Below are positions 24,345 to 34,948 of a stretch of 42,976 bases of DNA, one piece after another. Numbering within the stretch: position 1 is the first letter of the stretch; each line of letters begins with the position of its first letter. Source of the DNA: Candidatus Dormiibacterota bacterium. GTDB lineage: Bacteria > Chloroflexota > Dormibacteria > Aeolococcales > Aeolococcaceae. The notes below the pieces were generated by a model. It was given only the letters and a program-made list of their open reading frames with translations. It ran no database searches and had not been told where the DNA came from. The position numbers and the translations under genes are program-made. Location of the stretch: contig PKXZ01000064.1 in the NCBI GenBank assembly GCA_003132525.1, positions 21,594-64,569 of the forward strand, read 5' to 3'.

Positions 24345-26897
24345 ATGAGCCTCGACCAGAGCCCGGAAGCCCGGCGCCGCCGGGCCAGCCTGCCGAACGG
24401 CTCACGCTCCCCGCTTCGCGCCAGCGGCCCGCCCGGCCCGGGGGCTCGCGCCGGCGGCTCGAACAATCCCGGCATCGGGGCGGCACAGGCGGCGGCGCGA
24501 GCCGAGTTGCGCCGCCGTCGCGCCAGCGCCTACCGGCATCTACGCGCTCCGCGCAAGCGGGGACGCATCCTCCGGATCGTCCTGATCGCGATCACCCTCT
24601 TTGCGGCGATCGGCGCCGGCACCGTCGGCGCGGTATTCGCCGGCTACAACGCCTACAAGGGCCAGCTTCCTGACGCGGCGACCATCACCAACATGGAGCC
24701 GGAGATCGACACCGACGTCTACGACAACGCCGGTGGCCTCATCCACGTCTTCCACAACGAGAGCTACCGCCACATTCACGTCGATCTGAACCAGATCGCC
24801 CCGTACTTCAAGGATGCGATCGTCGCCATCGAGGATCACAACTTCTACAACGAGGGCTCGTGGGACCTCGCCCGGCTCGTTGAGTCCGGCATTGCCGACG
24901 TCACGCATCGAGGAGCATCGCTCCAGGGCGGTTCGACGATCACCGAGCAGCTCGCCAAGATCAGCCTCTACGGCGGTGCCGACCCACCCCAGAGCATCGA
25001 CTACAAGATCAAGGAGATCGTGCTCGGCAACGAGATCGCGCTCAACTTCACCAAGGACGAGATCCTCGACATGTATGTCAACCGGATCTTCTACGGCAAC
25101 TTCGCGGTCGGTATCGGGAGTGCGGCCGAGCTCTATTTCCACGTGCCTGCCGACAAGATCGATCTGGCGCAGGCATCGATGCTCGCCGGCCTGCCCCAGT
25201 CACCAACGTCGTATAACCCGCTCCTCCACAGCGCCAACGAAACCATCAACCCCGTCGCCAAGTCCCGCCAGAAGGCAGTCCTGCAGGCGATGCAGGCGAG
25301 CGGCGACATCACCCAGGCCCAGGGCATCGCGGCCTACAACGAGAAGCTGACGGTCTATTCCTGGACGACGTCGGAACCCAATGACGACCCCGACTTCATC
25401 AACTACCTCGAGACCTACCTGAACGCGAACTTCCCCGAGTATGCGAGCCCGGGCGGTTACGAGATTCACACGACCATCGACCAGGCCAAGCAGAATCTCG
25501 CTCAGAACACCGTCACCAAGCTGGTGTCCCAGGAACGTGTCAAGGAGAACATGGGTGACGGCGCCCTCGTGAGCCTGGACCCGCAGAACGGCGAGGTGCT
25601 CGCCATGGTTGGCACGTGGAATTACTCGGACCCGTACTTCGGCCAGGTCAACGAGGCGGCAGCGGTCCAGCTGAACATGGGATCGACCACAAAGCTGTTC
25701 ACCTACACGGCTGCGATCGCGTCGACAAAATTCACGATGACCACGCCGATGCTCGACGACTACTACAAGTTTCCGATCCCGGGGAGTGCCCCGTACTCGC
25801 CCTACGACGACGACCGCCGCACCCACGGTGTCTGCCCGCTCAAGGAGTGCCTCGGGAACTCCTTCAACATCCCCGCCGTGAAGACCGAGTACGCAACCGG
25901 CACGCAGTACATCGCCAACACCGAGCTGGCGATGGGCGTGAAGTCGCTGGACCAGAACTGCGGAACCGATGGTCAGGACGTGAACTGGCCGACCCCCGAC
26001 CAGTGGGCGGCGACCCTCGGATCGCTGACCTGCGGGATCACGCTGCTCGACCTCGCCGACGGAGCAGCGACGCTCGGGGACCTCGGCGTTCAGCACAACC
26101 CGATGCCGGTCACGAGCATCGTGGCCCAGGAGACGGGGAAGTCCGTCTGGACATACAACCCGGCGGCGGCCGGACGGCAGGTGATCCCCGCCAACGTCGC
26201 CTACATCATGGACGAGATCACCAGCAACGACAACAACCGGATCCGCGAGTTCGGACGCAACGGCTACCTCACCCTGAATCCCCGCCGGGTGAGCGCCAAG
26301 ACCGGGACTGCGGACTACTTCATGGACAACCTGACCGTCGGCTGGACCCCGGACTTCCTCACCGCCGTCTGGGTCGGGAATCCACAACGAAGCTGCCTCC
26401 AGCAGAAGGACATCTCGACCATGAAGGCCGACATCGCCAGGGGCCACATCGTCGAGGCGGGTGAGGTGGATTACACCTATCCGTTCAGCCCGAATGACCT
26501 CGCGAAGTACGGCCTCAAGCCAGCTCACCCCAGCGACCCCGACTGTGGGCATCTGGACGGCGTCGTCTCTGGATACAGCGGCGCGGCCCCCATCTGGCAC
26601 GCGTACATGTCGGCTGCGCTCAAGGGCGTGCCGGACACCTGGTACAAGGAACCCCCGGACGTCGTCTCGGTGGGTGGCGGCGGCGATGACGCCAACTTCT
26701 ACCTGCCCGGCACCCAGCCCGGCGCCAGCACCAACTGCACGTACTACGGGCCGACCCCGCTTCCAACACAGACCTGCACGTATATGGGCCCGAATGCGGC
26801 GCCCCCACCACCCACGACTCCCACCAGCCCATCTCCGAACCCGAACCCGTCGCCCAGTCCGAATCCGACCCCTCCGATCCTCCCGCCGCCGCATTAG
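24345..26897 (+). CDS. Class A penicillin-binding protein (glycosyltransferase 51 plus transpeptidase)
   Basis: An 850-residue bifunctional peptidoglycan synthase. A 75-residue arginine/proline-rich cytoplasmic tail is followed by one membrane helix (76-98). The GT51 domain shows the catalytic glutamate in AIEDHNFYNEG (E163), QGGSTITEQLAK (194-205) and the LDMYVNRIFYGN region; the usual EDxxFxxHxG lacks its histidine here. The transpeptidase has all three motifs: STTK (447-450), SFN (506-508) and KTG (652-654), with TADYFMDNLTVGWTPDF after it. The C-terminus is a proline-rich P-T-S-N repeat tail of about 45 residues. ATG 24345 has GAAGGT six bases upstream. It works with the carboxypeptidase at 16185 in wall maturation. 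Confidence 0.94.
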   Translation: MSLDQSPEARRRRASLPNGSRSPLRASGPPGPGARAGGSNNPGIGAAQAAARAELRRRRASAYRHLRAPRKRGRILRIVLIAITLFAAIGAGTVGAVFAGYNAYKGQLPDAATITNMEPEIDTDVYDNAGGLIHVFHNESYRHIHVDLNQIAPYFKDAIVAIEDHNFYNEGSWDLARLVESGIADVTHRGASLQGGSTITEQLAKISLYGGADPPQSIDYKIKEIVLGNEIALNFTKDEILDMYVNRIFYGNFAVGIGSAAELYFHVPADKIDLAQASMLAGLPQSPTSYNPLLHSANETINPVAKSRQKAVLQAMQASGDITQAQGIAAYNEKLTVYSWTTSEPNDDPDFINYLETYLNANFPEYASPGGYEIHTTIDQAKQNLAQNTVTKLVSQERVKENMGDGALVSLDPQNGEVLAMVGTWNYSDPYFGQVNEAAAVQLNMGSTTKLFTYTAAIASTKFTMTTPMLDDYYKFPIPGSAPYSPYDDDRRTHGVCPLKECLGNSFNIPAVKTEYATGTQYIANTELAMGVKSLDQNCGTDGQDVNWPTPDQWAATLGSLTCGITLLDLADGAATLGDLGVQHNPMPVTSIVAQETGKSVWTYNPAAAGRQVIPANVAYIMDEITSNDNNRIREFGRNGYLTLNPRRVSAKTGTADYFMDNLTVGWTPDFLTAVWVGNPQRSCLQQKDISTMKADIARGHIVEAGEVDYTYPFSPNDLAKYGLKPAHPSDPDCGHLDGVVSGYSGAAPIWHAYMSAALKGVPDTWYKEPPDVVSVGGGGDDANFYLPGTQPGASTNCTYYGPTPLPTQTCTYMGPNAAPPPPTTPTSPSPNPNPSPSPNPTPPILPPPH

Positions 26898-26904
26898 CGC
26901 GCTA
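26895..26904. repeat. Perfect palindrome TAGCGCGCTA formed by two convergent stop codons
   Basis: The TAG of the penicillin-binding protein (26895-26897) and the TAG of the opposite gene (26904-26902) are the two ends of a ten-base perfect palindrome. No T-run follows on either strand, so a terminator is not supported; it may be coincidence. Confidence 0.3.
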
Positions 26905-27696
26905 CGATCCTGACCTCCGCCTTCGGCCGTAGTCCCAGACCGCGTCCAGGTCGTCGAGGATCGGCAGGCCTGGATCGATCTCCACCTCAGCGTCAAGATC
27001 GTCCTCGCCGGCGAGGGCCGCGAAGGACGCGTGCACGTGGCAGACCACCACGTTGTGGCGAGCCGGGCGGCCCTCGACCTCGTCCAGGCCGAGCAACGAC
27101 CACCAGTAGTCGAGGGTGACGTCAGAGGCGGCAGAGAGCACCGCCGAATGTGAGAGCAGGGGAAGCTCCGGGTGCCCCGCCTCGCCGCCACCGAAGGCTC
27201 GCAGCAACTGTGCAAAGGACTCGCCATCGATCTGCGCATCGACGACGATCCGGCCGGAGCCGTCGGGCGTCTCCTGGTCGATGACGGCGTCGTCAACCGA
27301 GACGCGGTCGAGCCGCTCGCCAAACGCTTCGAGATCGAAGAGGTCGGGGGACACTCGCAGTTCGCCGAACCCTTCGCCCGCGATCGAGTACCGGTCGGCG
27401 CCGCCAGACCGGCCGATCCGTATCACGAGCGTCTCGGCGCTCGTGGCGCCGGCCGTGAGGGTTGCCCGGACGACCTGCCCCTCACGAACCGCGAGATCCG
27501 CATCGAAGCTGCGCTGCTCGATGCCCTTCGGCTCGGTCCCGGCGGCCGCCTGGTCAACGACCATCGAGGTCCGCTCCTCGAAGTGGATGCCGACGCGTAC
27601 GCCGCGCCTCGTATCGAGACGATCGAGCAGGCAACGGTACAGGGCGCCGAGGGTGATCCTCGGCTGGATCGTCGCGGCGCTCCGCACCGGTGGCAC
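26902..27696 (-). CDS. Conserved-looking protein of unknown function
   Basis: I do not recognise this gene. The protein is acidic, soluble and free of membrane segments: ATLTAGATSAETLVIRIGRSGG in the middle, then SFAQLLRAFGGGEAGHPELP, LDYWWSLLGLDEVEGRPARH, VVVCHVHASFAALAGEDDLD and ending in DYGRRRRSGS. Amino-acid composition and codon use look like real coding, unlike the opposite frames. The start is unsettled: GTG 27696 or 27687 keep the plausible segment TLGALYRCLLDRLDTRRG, while ATG 27564 has GAGGAG nine bases upstream but gives a shorter protein. It is convergent with the penicillin-binding protein and divergent from the rhomboid gene. Confidence 0.6.
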   Translation of the reverse strand: MPPVRSAATIQPRITLGALYRCLLDRLDTRRGVRVGIHFEERTSMVVDQAAAGTEPKGIEQRSFDADLAVREGQVVRATLTAGATSAETLVIRIGRSGGADRYSIAGEGFGELRVSPDLFDLEAFGERLDRVSVDDAVIDQETPDGSGRIVVDAQIDGESFAQLLRAFGGGEAGHPELPLLSHSAVLSAASDVTLDYWWSLLGLDEVEGRPARHNVVVCHVHASFAALAGEDDLDAEVEIDPGLPILDDLDAVWDYGRRRRSGS

Positions 27697-27753
27697 CGCG
27701 AGACCATAGCCGAAACGTGCTGCACCCAAGAGGGTGCTGCAGCCTGCGATCGG

Positions 27754-27759
27754 TAGACT
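27754..27759 (+). promoter_or_regulatory. Candidate -10 box for a leaderless rhomboid mRNA
   Basis: TAGACT ends seven bases before GTG 27767, and there is no ribosome binding site. This spacing matches transcription starting at the start codon itself. No -35 box is evident. Confidence 0.4.
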
Positions 27760-27766
27760 GAACCGA

Positions 27767-29143
27767 GTGACGGACGCGGCACCACCCACCTACGCCGCGC
27801 CGCCGCCGGGACCGAATCCGGTCGCCCTCGCGATCGCTCACGATCTCGTGACCCGGTACCGGCTGAGGGTCGCGGACGCGCGTGACGGGCGCCTCGGAGA
27901 CCTCCTCGGCCATTACGTCCTCGCGGCCGCGATGTGGAACGGGCCACGGGCGGCGCTGGTCGCCTTCTACGATCCGCCTGCCGATCCGGCCCTGGCCGGG
28001 CCCGATCTTGCGGCGCGTTGCGACGCGGCGCGGCGCTGGGGACTGGACCGTCTCCACCAGCAGGGAGCGCAGGTGTGCGACATCCTGCTGATCGCGCTCG
28101 GGCCGCTCGCCGGGACGCTGTCGGCGTCCACCACGCCGGGAGACCCGGTCCGCCTCGGCGTCGCCTGGGTCGACCCCGTGAACGCAAACGCGGGCACGGT
28201 GCTGCCGATCCCTCCCGGCCTGCCCTCGGTCAACGAGTTGCGCGCCCGGGTTCGCGCCGTCCACGACGGGGCACCGACGCCGACGCTCGCGGCCGTCGAT
28301 CTCGCTGAACGTCAGGCCGTTGCGGGCGGCTATGTGGCACCGGTACGCCGCGCCATGATCATGCAGCCCTACATGACGTACGGGCTGATTGCGGTGTTCG
28401 TGGCGATCTGGATAGTCGAATACGCCACGATGTCGCTGCATCCAACATCGACCGGACCCGACATCTGCTCGTGGGGCGCGCTGCCAAACGCTGTGCTGTA
28501 CCCGTCCTTCGGCCAGAGCCCGGCGTGCGACGTCACCTGGTGGCGCTTGGTGAGCAGCGCGTTTCTGCACGACCCGACCAGCGTGTACCACGTGCTCTTC
28601 AACGGCATTGCGATGCTCTTCATCGGCAGGCTCGTCGAGCAGCTCTACGGTCGGCTGGTGCTGCTCGGAGCGTTCCTGATCACCGCAATCGGAGGCGGGC
28701 TCTTCTGGGTGGCGGCGAGCGCGTGGGTTCCGAGCTTTCCCGGGATCACGCCCGATAGCATTTCGCTTGGCGCGTCAGGGGGAATCGCGGGTCTGGTCGG
28801 GCTTCTGCTCATGCTCGGCAGGGTGCAGGGTAAGAACGTGCCCGTTGGGATCACGCACACGGTGCGCAACTACGCGCTGACCGTGATCGTCCTCAACGTC
28901 GTGCTCACGTTCGTGTTCGGTCCATCGCTGGACATCAACAACTACGCGCACATCGGCGGGCTCATCACCGGAGCGCTCCTCGGGGTGTTCATACCACCAC
29001 TCATGTCGATTGGCGGCCGCGATCACCAGACCATCGAGAAGGTGCTGCTCTGGGGCGCGATCGCTTTCAGCGCGGTCTCACTGCTCCTCGCAGTGCTCAA
29101 CCTGGCGACGGCGATCCTCCACCCGCCTCCACCCTTCGGCTGA
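27767..29143 (+). CDS. Rhomboid family intramembrane serine protease with ~200-residue N-terminal domain
   Basis: A 458-residue membrane protease that cleaves helices inside the bilayer. The rhomboid core occupies residues 205-450: WWRLVSSAFLHDPTSVYHVLFNG (with N279 of the HxxxN oxyanion region), the serine in LGASGGIAGLVG (S337) and the histidine in NYAHIGGLITGALLG (H395). Before it is a soluble domain of about 195 residues (VTDAAPPTYAAPPPGPNPVA, then LGDLLGHYVLAAAMWNG) that I do not recognise; some Firmicutes rhomboids also carry such heads. Start chosen at GTG 27767; GTG 27734 would add eleven residues. Confidence 0.85.
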   Translation: MTDAAPPTYAAPPPGPNPVALAIAHDLVTRYRLRVADARDGRLGDLLGHYVLAAAMWNGPRAALVAFYDPPADPALAGPDLAARCDAARRWGLDRLHQQGAQVCDILLIALGPLAGTLSASTTPGDPVRLGVAWVDPVNANAGTVLPIPPGLPSVNELRARVRAVHDGAPTPTLAAVDLAERQAVAGGYVAPVRRAMIMQPYMTYGLIAVFVAIWIVEYATMSLHPTSTGPDICSWGALPNAVLYPSFGQSPACDVTWWRLVSSAFLHDPTSVYHVLFNGIAMLFIGRLVEQLYGRLVLLGAFLITAIGGGLFWVAASAWVPSFPGITPDSISLGASGGIAGLVGLLLMLGRVQGKNVPVGITHTVRNYALTVIVLNVVLTFVFGPSLDINNYAHIGGLITGALLGVFIPPLMSIGGRDHQTIEKVLLWGAIAFSAVSLLLAVLNLATAILHPPPPFG

Positions 29144-29168
29144 GAGAGAGCGTTGATGGCGGCTCAGA

Positions 29169-29510
29169 TCAGACGGCGCGCTCGCCCGCCGGGTCGCCCC
29201 AGAGACCCTCGAGGTCGTAGAAGGTCCGCTCCCCCGGGAGGAAGACGTGGGCGATCACTGCATCGAAGTCCGCGCAGGCCCAGGACGCGTCCTTGAGGCC
29301 GGCGACCGCAAGCGCACGGACTCCGTTCTCCTTGCAGACGTCAGTGATATTGTCGGTGATGGCACGAACTTGGCGGTCGGTATCGCCTTCGCAGATAACG
29401 AAATAATCGGCGATCGTCGTCTTGCCGCGGATGTCGAGCATCACCACGTCACGCGCCTTCTTATCAGCTGCTGCGGCGGCGATGATGCCGGCCAGGTCCG
29501 TGGAGGTCAT
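29169..29510 (-). CDS. rsfS: Ribosomal silencing factor RsfS
   Basis: A 113-residue protein of the RsfS/Iojap/DUF143 family, which binds ribosomal protein L14 and blocks joining of the subunits under starvation. The family core is plain: DKKARDVVMLDIRGKTTIADYFVICEGDTDRQVRAITDNI, then GLKDASWACADFDAVIAHVF and the conserved ERTFYDLEGLWGDP near the end. ATG 29510 gives the normal family length; ATG 29528 overlaps the nadD stop and adds six residues. It is the last gene of the minus-strand block rplU-rpmA-obgE-nadD-rsfS, a conserved bacterial order. Confidence 0.92.
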   Translation of the reverse strand: MTSTDLAGIIAAAAADKKARDVVMLDIRGKTTIADYFVICEGDTDRQVRAITDNITDVCKENGVRALAVAGLKDASWACADFDAVIAHVFLPGERTFYDLEGLWGDPAGERAV

Positions 29511-29520
29511 CCGCTTCGCA

Positions 29521-31430
<1,910 letters not shown>

Positions 31431-31748
31431 CTAGCCGGTCGCTGCGACCGGCTCCTCGTCGAGCTCTTCGATCATCTCGCCGACCGAGAAGATCGGCATC
31501 GCGCGGACATTGGCGCGAGTCCTGTCGTGGCCGGTGTGGTCGTAGGCAACGGTGCCGGTGCGCAAGGCGAAGAGCGTGTGATCACGGCCCACTCCAACGT
31601 GCTCGCCCGCGAGGATCTTGGTGCCGCGCTGACGAACCAGGATGGTGCCCGCGAGGACGACCTCGCCGGTGTGGCGCTTCACGCCGAGGCGCTTTGCCTT
31701 GGAATCGCGTCCGTTGCGGGAGCTCCCGCCGCCTTTCTTATGCGCCAT
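31431..31748 (-). CDS. rpmA: 50S ribosomal protein L27
   Basis: A 105-residue L27: [21 protein letters not shown] followed by [21 protein letters not shown] and [18 protein letters not shown], all highly conserved. L27 reaches the peptidyl-transferase centre with its N-terminus. It carries an extra C-terminal tail of about 20 residues ([18 protein letters not shown]) beyond the common 85. ATG 31748 overlaps the end of rplU by 11 bases and is preceded by AGAAGGA eight bases upstream. Its stop is in frame with obgE. Confidence 0.97.
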   Translation of the reverse strand: MAHKKGGGSSRNGRDSKAKRLGVKRHTGEVVLAGTILVRQRGTKILAGEHVGVGRDHTLFALRTGTVAYDHTGHDRTRANVRAMPIFSVGEMIEELDEEPVAATG

Positions 31749-32370
31749 CGCCTGGTTCCTTCTTGGGTTTGGGGGTCCTGGCGCGCTTGGGAGCGGCCGG
31801 CTTCTCGGCTGCTGCCTTCGCCGCGGGCTTCTTGGCCGCCGGCTTCTCGGCCGCGGATTCAGCCACCTCGGCCTCCACTGCATCCTCGACCGCCTGCTCG
31901 GCAGCGGCGACCTCAGCCTCAGCGACCTCGGCTCCGACGGCCATGGCCTCGGCTTCGACGGCCACCGCCTCAGCCTCCGCTGCGACCGCGTCGGCCTTGG
32001 CCGCCTTTGGAGCCGCGGCACGCTTCGGTGCGGCTGCCTTCGGCTTGGCCGAGGCCTTGCCGCGACCGACCTCATCGATGAGCAGCTCGGTCAGCTGGCT
32101 CCGGTACCCGAGGGTGCGCCGGTGGCGCTTCTTTGGCTTATAGCTGAAGACGCGAATCTTGCGGCCACGCCGGTGCGCGATCACTGTCGCGGTGACCGAT
32201 GCCTCGACGGGCGATCCCTTGGCCACATCGGTCTCGGAGCCGTCACCGATGAGCAGCACCGATTCGAGGGTCACGGTCGACCCGACCTCGACGGGGATGC
32301 GATCGACAAGGATCCGGTCGCCCGAAGCGACACGGTACTGGTGACCGCCGTGTTGAAGGATTGCGTACAT
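31738..32370 (-). CDS. rplU: 50S ribosomal protein L21 with long low-complexity C-terminal tail
   Basis: Residues 1-103 are a normal L21 ([55 protein letters not shown]). The remaining ~107 residues are a lysine/alanine-rich tail with an acidic, glutamate/valine-rich middle ([17 protein letters not shown]) and a basic end ([20 protein letters not shown]). Relatives in many bacteria stop near residue 103. Such tails could bind rRNA or nascent factors at the ribosome surface, but this is a guess. The stop overlaps rpmA. Upstream, 32371-32485 is non-coding: I see TAACCT and TATCAG-like boxes but no convincing leader structure. Confidence 0.95.
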   Translation of the reverse strand: MYAILQHGGHQYRVASGDRILVDRIPVEVGSTVTLESVLLIGDGSETDVAKGSPVEASVTATVIAHRRGRKIRVFSYKPKKRHRRTLGYRSQLTELLIDEVGRGKASAKPKAAAPKRAAAPKAAKADAVAAEAEAVAVEAEAMAVGAEVAEAEVAAAEQAVEDAVEAEVAESAAEKPAAKKPAAKAAAEKPAAPKRARTPKPKKEPGDGA

Positions 32371-32485
32371 ATGCCTCTCTCGCCGGGAGCGGGTTCACTC
32401 CACTGAGGAACGCCGGCTGATACCGGGCGCGATACGCGAGGTTACCACGTGAGCGACCCGCGAGGCCCTTGCAGGGTCCACGAAA

Positions 32486-33415
32486 TCAGGAACTGAAGAC
32501 GTTGAGCGGGGCGACGTTGGCGATGGAGACATGATCACCTGAGGCATCCGTTACCGCCGCCTGCACCGTGAACACGCCCTTGCCGGGGTCGGGAATGCAC
32601 CCCGCGATGAACTCGATGGTGAGCGTCCCCGGCCCCAGCGAGGTCTGCGGGGGTATCTCGAACCCGCCGTAGAAGACGAGGTACCCTCCTTTGACCGGCG
32701 ATATCAGTGATTCCACCGAGGAATTCCCGCCGAACGGCATGATCGTGGACTGGTACTGCATCGTCGGGGGCAGCGTCACCAGCACATCGACAGTTGGGGC
32801 GATGCCGGTGCCTTTGTTGGTGACCGTGACCTTGTACGTGACCTGGCCGGTGGGATGCACCGACGACGGGCCGACCGACGCCGTCACCCCGAGACGCGGG
32901 GCCTCATTGACAGCAACTCGAACTGGATGGCTCTGCACGGTATCGGTGAGGCTGTCGTCGATCACCTCGGCCACGAGCGAGTAGGTGTTCGGCTGCGCGG
33001 TGACATTGACGCCGAAGTTGATCGACACCGACGCGTACGAGACCTGACCGTTGGGTGACGTCGGGGAGGAGAGCGACCAGACGCCCCATTGCGGGTTCGA
33101 CCCGCCCACCTGGGCGTCCTCCGGGGTGGTGCGCGCAGCGCTGTTGCTGTTGATCAAGTTGGTGTCCGCGAACTGAAAACCGTTGGGCATGACGGCGTGG
33201 ACCACCACACCCGACGCATTGCCCGGACCGAGGTTCTGCACGGTGATCACGAAATCGGCGTCGGTGGTCCCGGGGGTATATGAAGCCCCAAACGTGGAGC
33301 TGAGGGACACCGAGAGTTGCGCCGCCTCGGTGCTGCACGATGTGACCACGAGCGCGAGCGGCGCGAAGATCGAAACGGCAAGGATGCCTGTCAGGTGCGA
33401 CGCCAGAGCCCGCAC
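32486..33415 (-). CDS. Lipoprotein-like exported protein with two DUF11-type Ig domains
   Basis: A 309-residue exported protein. The N-terminus is a signal segment ending in a lipobox-like VVTSC at about residue 27. The rest splits into two repeats of the DUF11 (conserved repeat/Ig-like) kind: FVITVQNLGPGNASGVVVHAVMPNG and TYKVTVTNKGTGIAPTVDVLVTLP, each with the N-x-G..a..v.v....P pattern. These occur on cell-surface proteins as stalks. GTG 33415 has GGAG seven bases before it; TTG 33418 is the alternative. It sits between maf and rplU, an unusual position for a surface protein. Confidence 0.8.
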   Translation of the reverse strand: MRALASHLTGILAVSIFAPLALVVTSCSTEAAQLSVSLSSTFGASYTPGTTDADFVITVQNLGPGNASGVVVHAVMPNGFQFADTNLINSNSAARTTPEDAQVGGSNPQWGVWSLSSPTSPNGQVSYASVSINFGVNVTAQPNTYSLVAEVIDDSLTDTVQSHPVRVAVNEAPRLGVTASVGPSSVHPTGQVTYKVTVTNKGTGIAPTVDVLVTLPPTMQYQSTIMPFGGNSSVESLISPVKGGYLVFYGGFEIPPQTSLGPGTLTIEFIAGCIPDPGKGVFTVQAAVTDASGDHVSIANVAPLNVFSS

Positions 33416-33435
33416 CAACCTGCTCCGCGAAACGG

Positions 33436-34095
33436 TCAGACCCTGGTGGCCGTACGAAGCGGCGCGAGTGGTCGCCGCTGCCGCGTCGCGGTCAGCATGA
33501 TGTCCGTCGTCCGGGGAAGCGGATCCGGATAGCCGATCTCGCCGAGCAGGCGAAGCGCCAGACCGACGTCAAGGCCGATGACCGTGTCGATCCGTCCCGC
33601 GACCGCCTCGACAAAATCTGAGCCGCCACCCTGGATGGCATATGCTCCCGCCCGGTCGAGTGGCTCGCCGGATGCGACGTACATGTCGAGTGCATCGTCG
33701 GTGAAGTCGCAGAACTTGACGGCGGAACGGCTGACACCGAGCGCCTCGTGGTCACTCTCCGTGCACATGGCGCACACCCCGGTCAGCACCGTGTGCCGCT
33801 TGCCACGAAGATCGTTGAGCATCTCGCGAGCCATTTCCGGGGTCCGCGGCTTGCCGAGGGGACCGCGAGGACCGACCACGATCGTGTCCGCGCTGAGCAC
33901 GTACGTGCCGGCGGCAACCAGCTTGCTGACCGCGACGGCCTTCTGCCTGGCGACCAGTTGGACGGCGAGCTCCGCGCTCACCCCGGCAGGAAGTGCGACG
34001 TCCTCAGGCGGCTCCATGATCCGGAAGCGGATCCCGGCCCGGGTCAGCAACTCGCGGCGACGAGGCGACCTGGACGCAAGGACGATTCCTATCAC
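33436..34095 (-). CDS. maf: Maf family nucleotide pyrophosphatase
   Basis: A 219-residue protein of the Maf/YhdE family, which hydrolyses non-canonical or modified dNTPs such as dTTP/UTP derivatives and is linked to septum formation. LASRSPRRRELLTRAGIRF opens the protein, SADTIVVGPRGPLGKP provides the Mg-binding acidic motif, and GEPLDRAGAYAIQGGG with FVEAVAGRIDTVIGLDV are conserved. A 25-residue C-terminal tail (RTATRV end) is not conserved. GTG 34095 is 111 bases after the membrane operon and 20 bases ahead of the DUF11 protein. Confidence 0.93.
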   Translation of the reverse strand: MIGIVLASRSPRRRELLTRAGIRFRIMEPPEDVALPAGVSAELAVQLVARQKAVAVSKLVAAGTYVLSADTIVVGPRGPLGKPRTPEMAREMLNDLRGKRHTVLTGVCAMCTESDHEALGVSRSAVKFCDFTDDALDMYVASGEPLDRAGAYAIQGGGSDFVEAVAGRIDTVIGLDVGLALRLLGEIGYPDPLPRTTDIMLTATRQRRPLAPLRTATRV

Positions 34096-34206
34096 GTGGC
34101 GTTCACGCGCGCAACGGCCGCATCGAAATCTCGCGCCAACTCACGTTCCATGCTAGCACCGCAACGCGACCCCCAGTTGATGAAGTCGACGTTCGGGTAC
34201 AACGCT

Positions 34207-34944
34207 TTATGGCCGCGCAGCGATGACCGCGGTCACCGACGCCGCCACAGAGCACATCCACGCGATGACCACGACTGAAGCGTGCTCTCGTTGGGTGACG
34301 GCTCGCCCGAGCCTCAGGAGCACCGCATAGAGCGCCACGGTCGCGACCAGGCCGACAACCCAGAGCGGCGCCACCGGCCACGCCTGTGCCGGCGGTATCA
34401 GGATGGCCAGCACCACCTCGAGTGAGGCGGCGACCACGAGTGCGCGGGCCGCCACCGACCCGGATGCCGTCTGTGGCTTGACCACGACCGGCAGGGCCAG
34501 GAGCAGCCCGGCCACGGCCAGGATCCGGGCCGCTGCGCTTCCGGCCCCCGGCGCCCCGGAGATGTCGGTGCTCGAGAAGGACGCCGCCACGAGCCCGAGG
34601 AGGACCACGGAGATCCCAGCGAATCCCACCAGGACGACCCGCCGCCGCGACCACGGGCCGGGAGCCACGAGCGACCCGGCCAGGACGACGAGGAGGATCG
34701 CGGCGATCAGGGTGGGCGTCGCACCTCCCGGAGGAGGCAGCGATGCCGCCGGTGTCCCGGGGAGCGGCGCCATCGCGGTGGCGACTACAGCCGCGCTGAC
34801 GGCGGCCAGTCCTCGGAGATCGAGCGGGCCTCCGCGAGGCAGGCCGGCACCGCGCCAGGTGATCCAGGCCAGCGCACCGAGGAAGAGCCCTCCGGGATAC
34901 ACCGTGAGCGCCACGATTTCGAGCAGGAGCCCAAGTGGATCCAT
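34207..34944 (-). CDS. Membrane protein resembling NuoH/HyfC, last of a four-gene complex-I-like module
   Basis: A 245-residue protein with six to seven hydrophobic segments. The opening MDPLGLLLEIVALTVYPGG then LFLGALAWITWRG and the later STDISGAPGAGSAAARILAV recall the H-like subunit of group 4 hydrogenases (HyfC), including the S/T-T-D-I-x step, but the family's conserved glutamates and the quinone-site loops are not evident and the protein is shorter than the ~320 residues expected. The assignment is tentative. It starts four bases after the 414-residue gene, so it is part of the same transcript; GAGGAG abuts its ATG. Confidence 0.45.
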   Translation of the reverse strand: MDPLGLLLEIVALTVYPGGLFLGALAWITWRGAGLPRGGPLDLRGLAAVSAAVVATAMAPLPGTPAASLPPPGGATPTLIAAILLVVLAGSLVAPGPWSRRRVVLVGFAGISVVLLGLVAASFSSTDISGAPGAGSAAARILAVAGLLLALPVVVKPQTASGSVAARALVVAASLEVVLAILIPPAQAWPVAPLWVVGLVATVALYAVLLRLGRAVTQREHASVVVIAWMCSVAASVTAVIAARP

Positions 34945-34948
34945 CTCC

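Noticed and set aside
24325-24348. Seven-codon ORF overlapping the PBP start (ATGA)
   Set aside because: Its ribosome binding site is 11 bases away, while the PBP start has its own GAAGGT six bases before it; probably chance.
25200-27323. Minus-strand 707-codon open frame opposite the penicillin-binding protein
   Set aside because: It spans two real genes, is rich in Arg/Gly/Val as shadows are, and has no domain.
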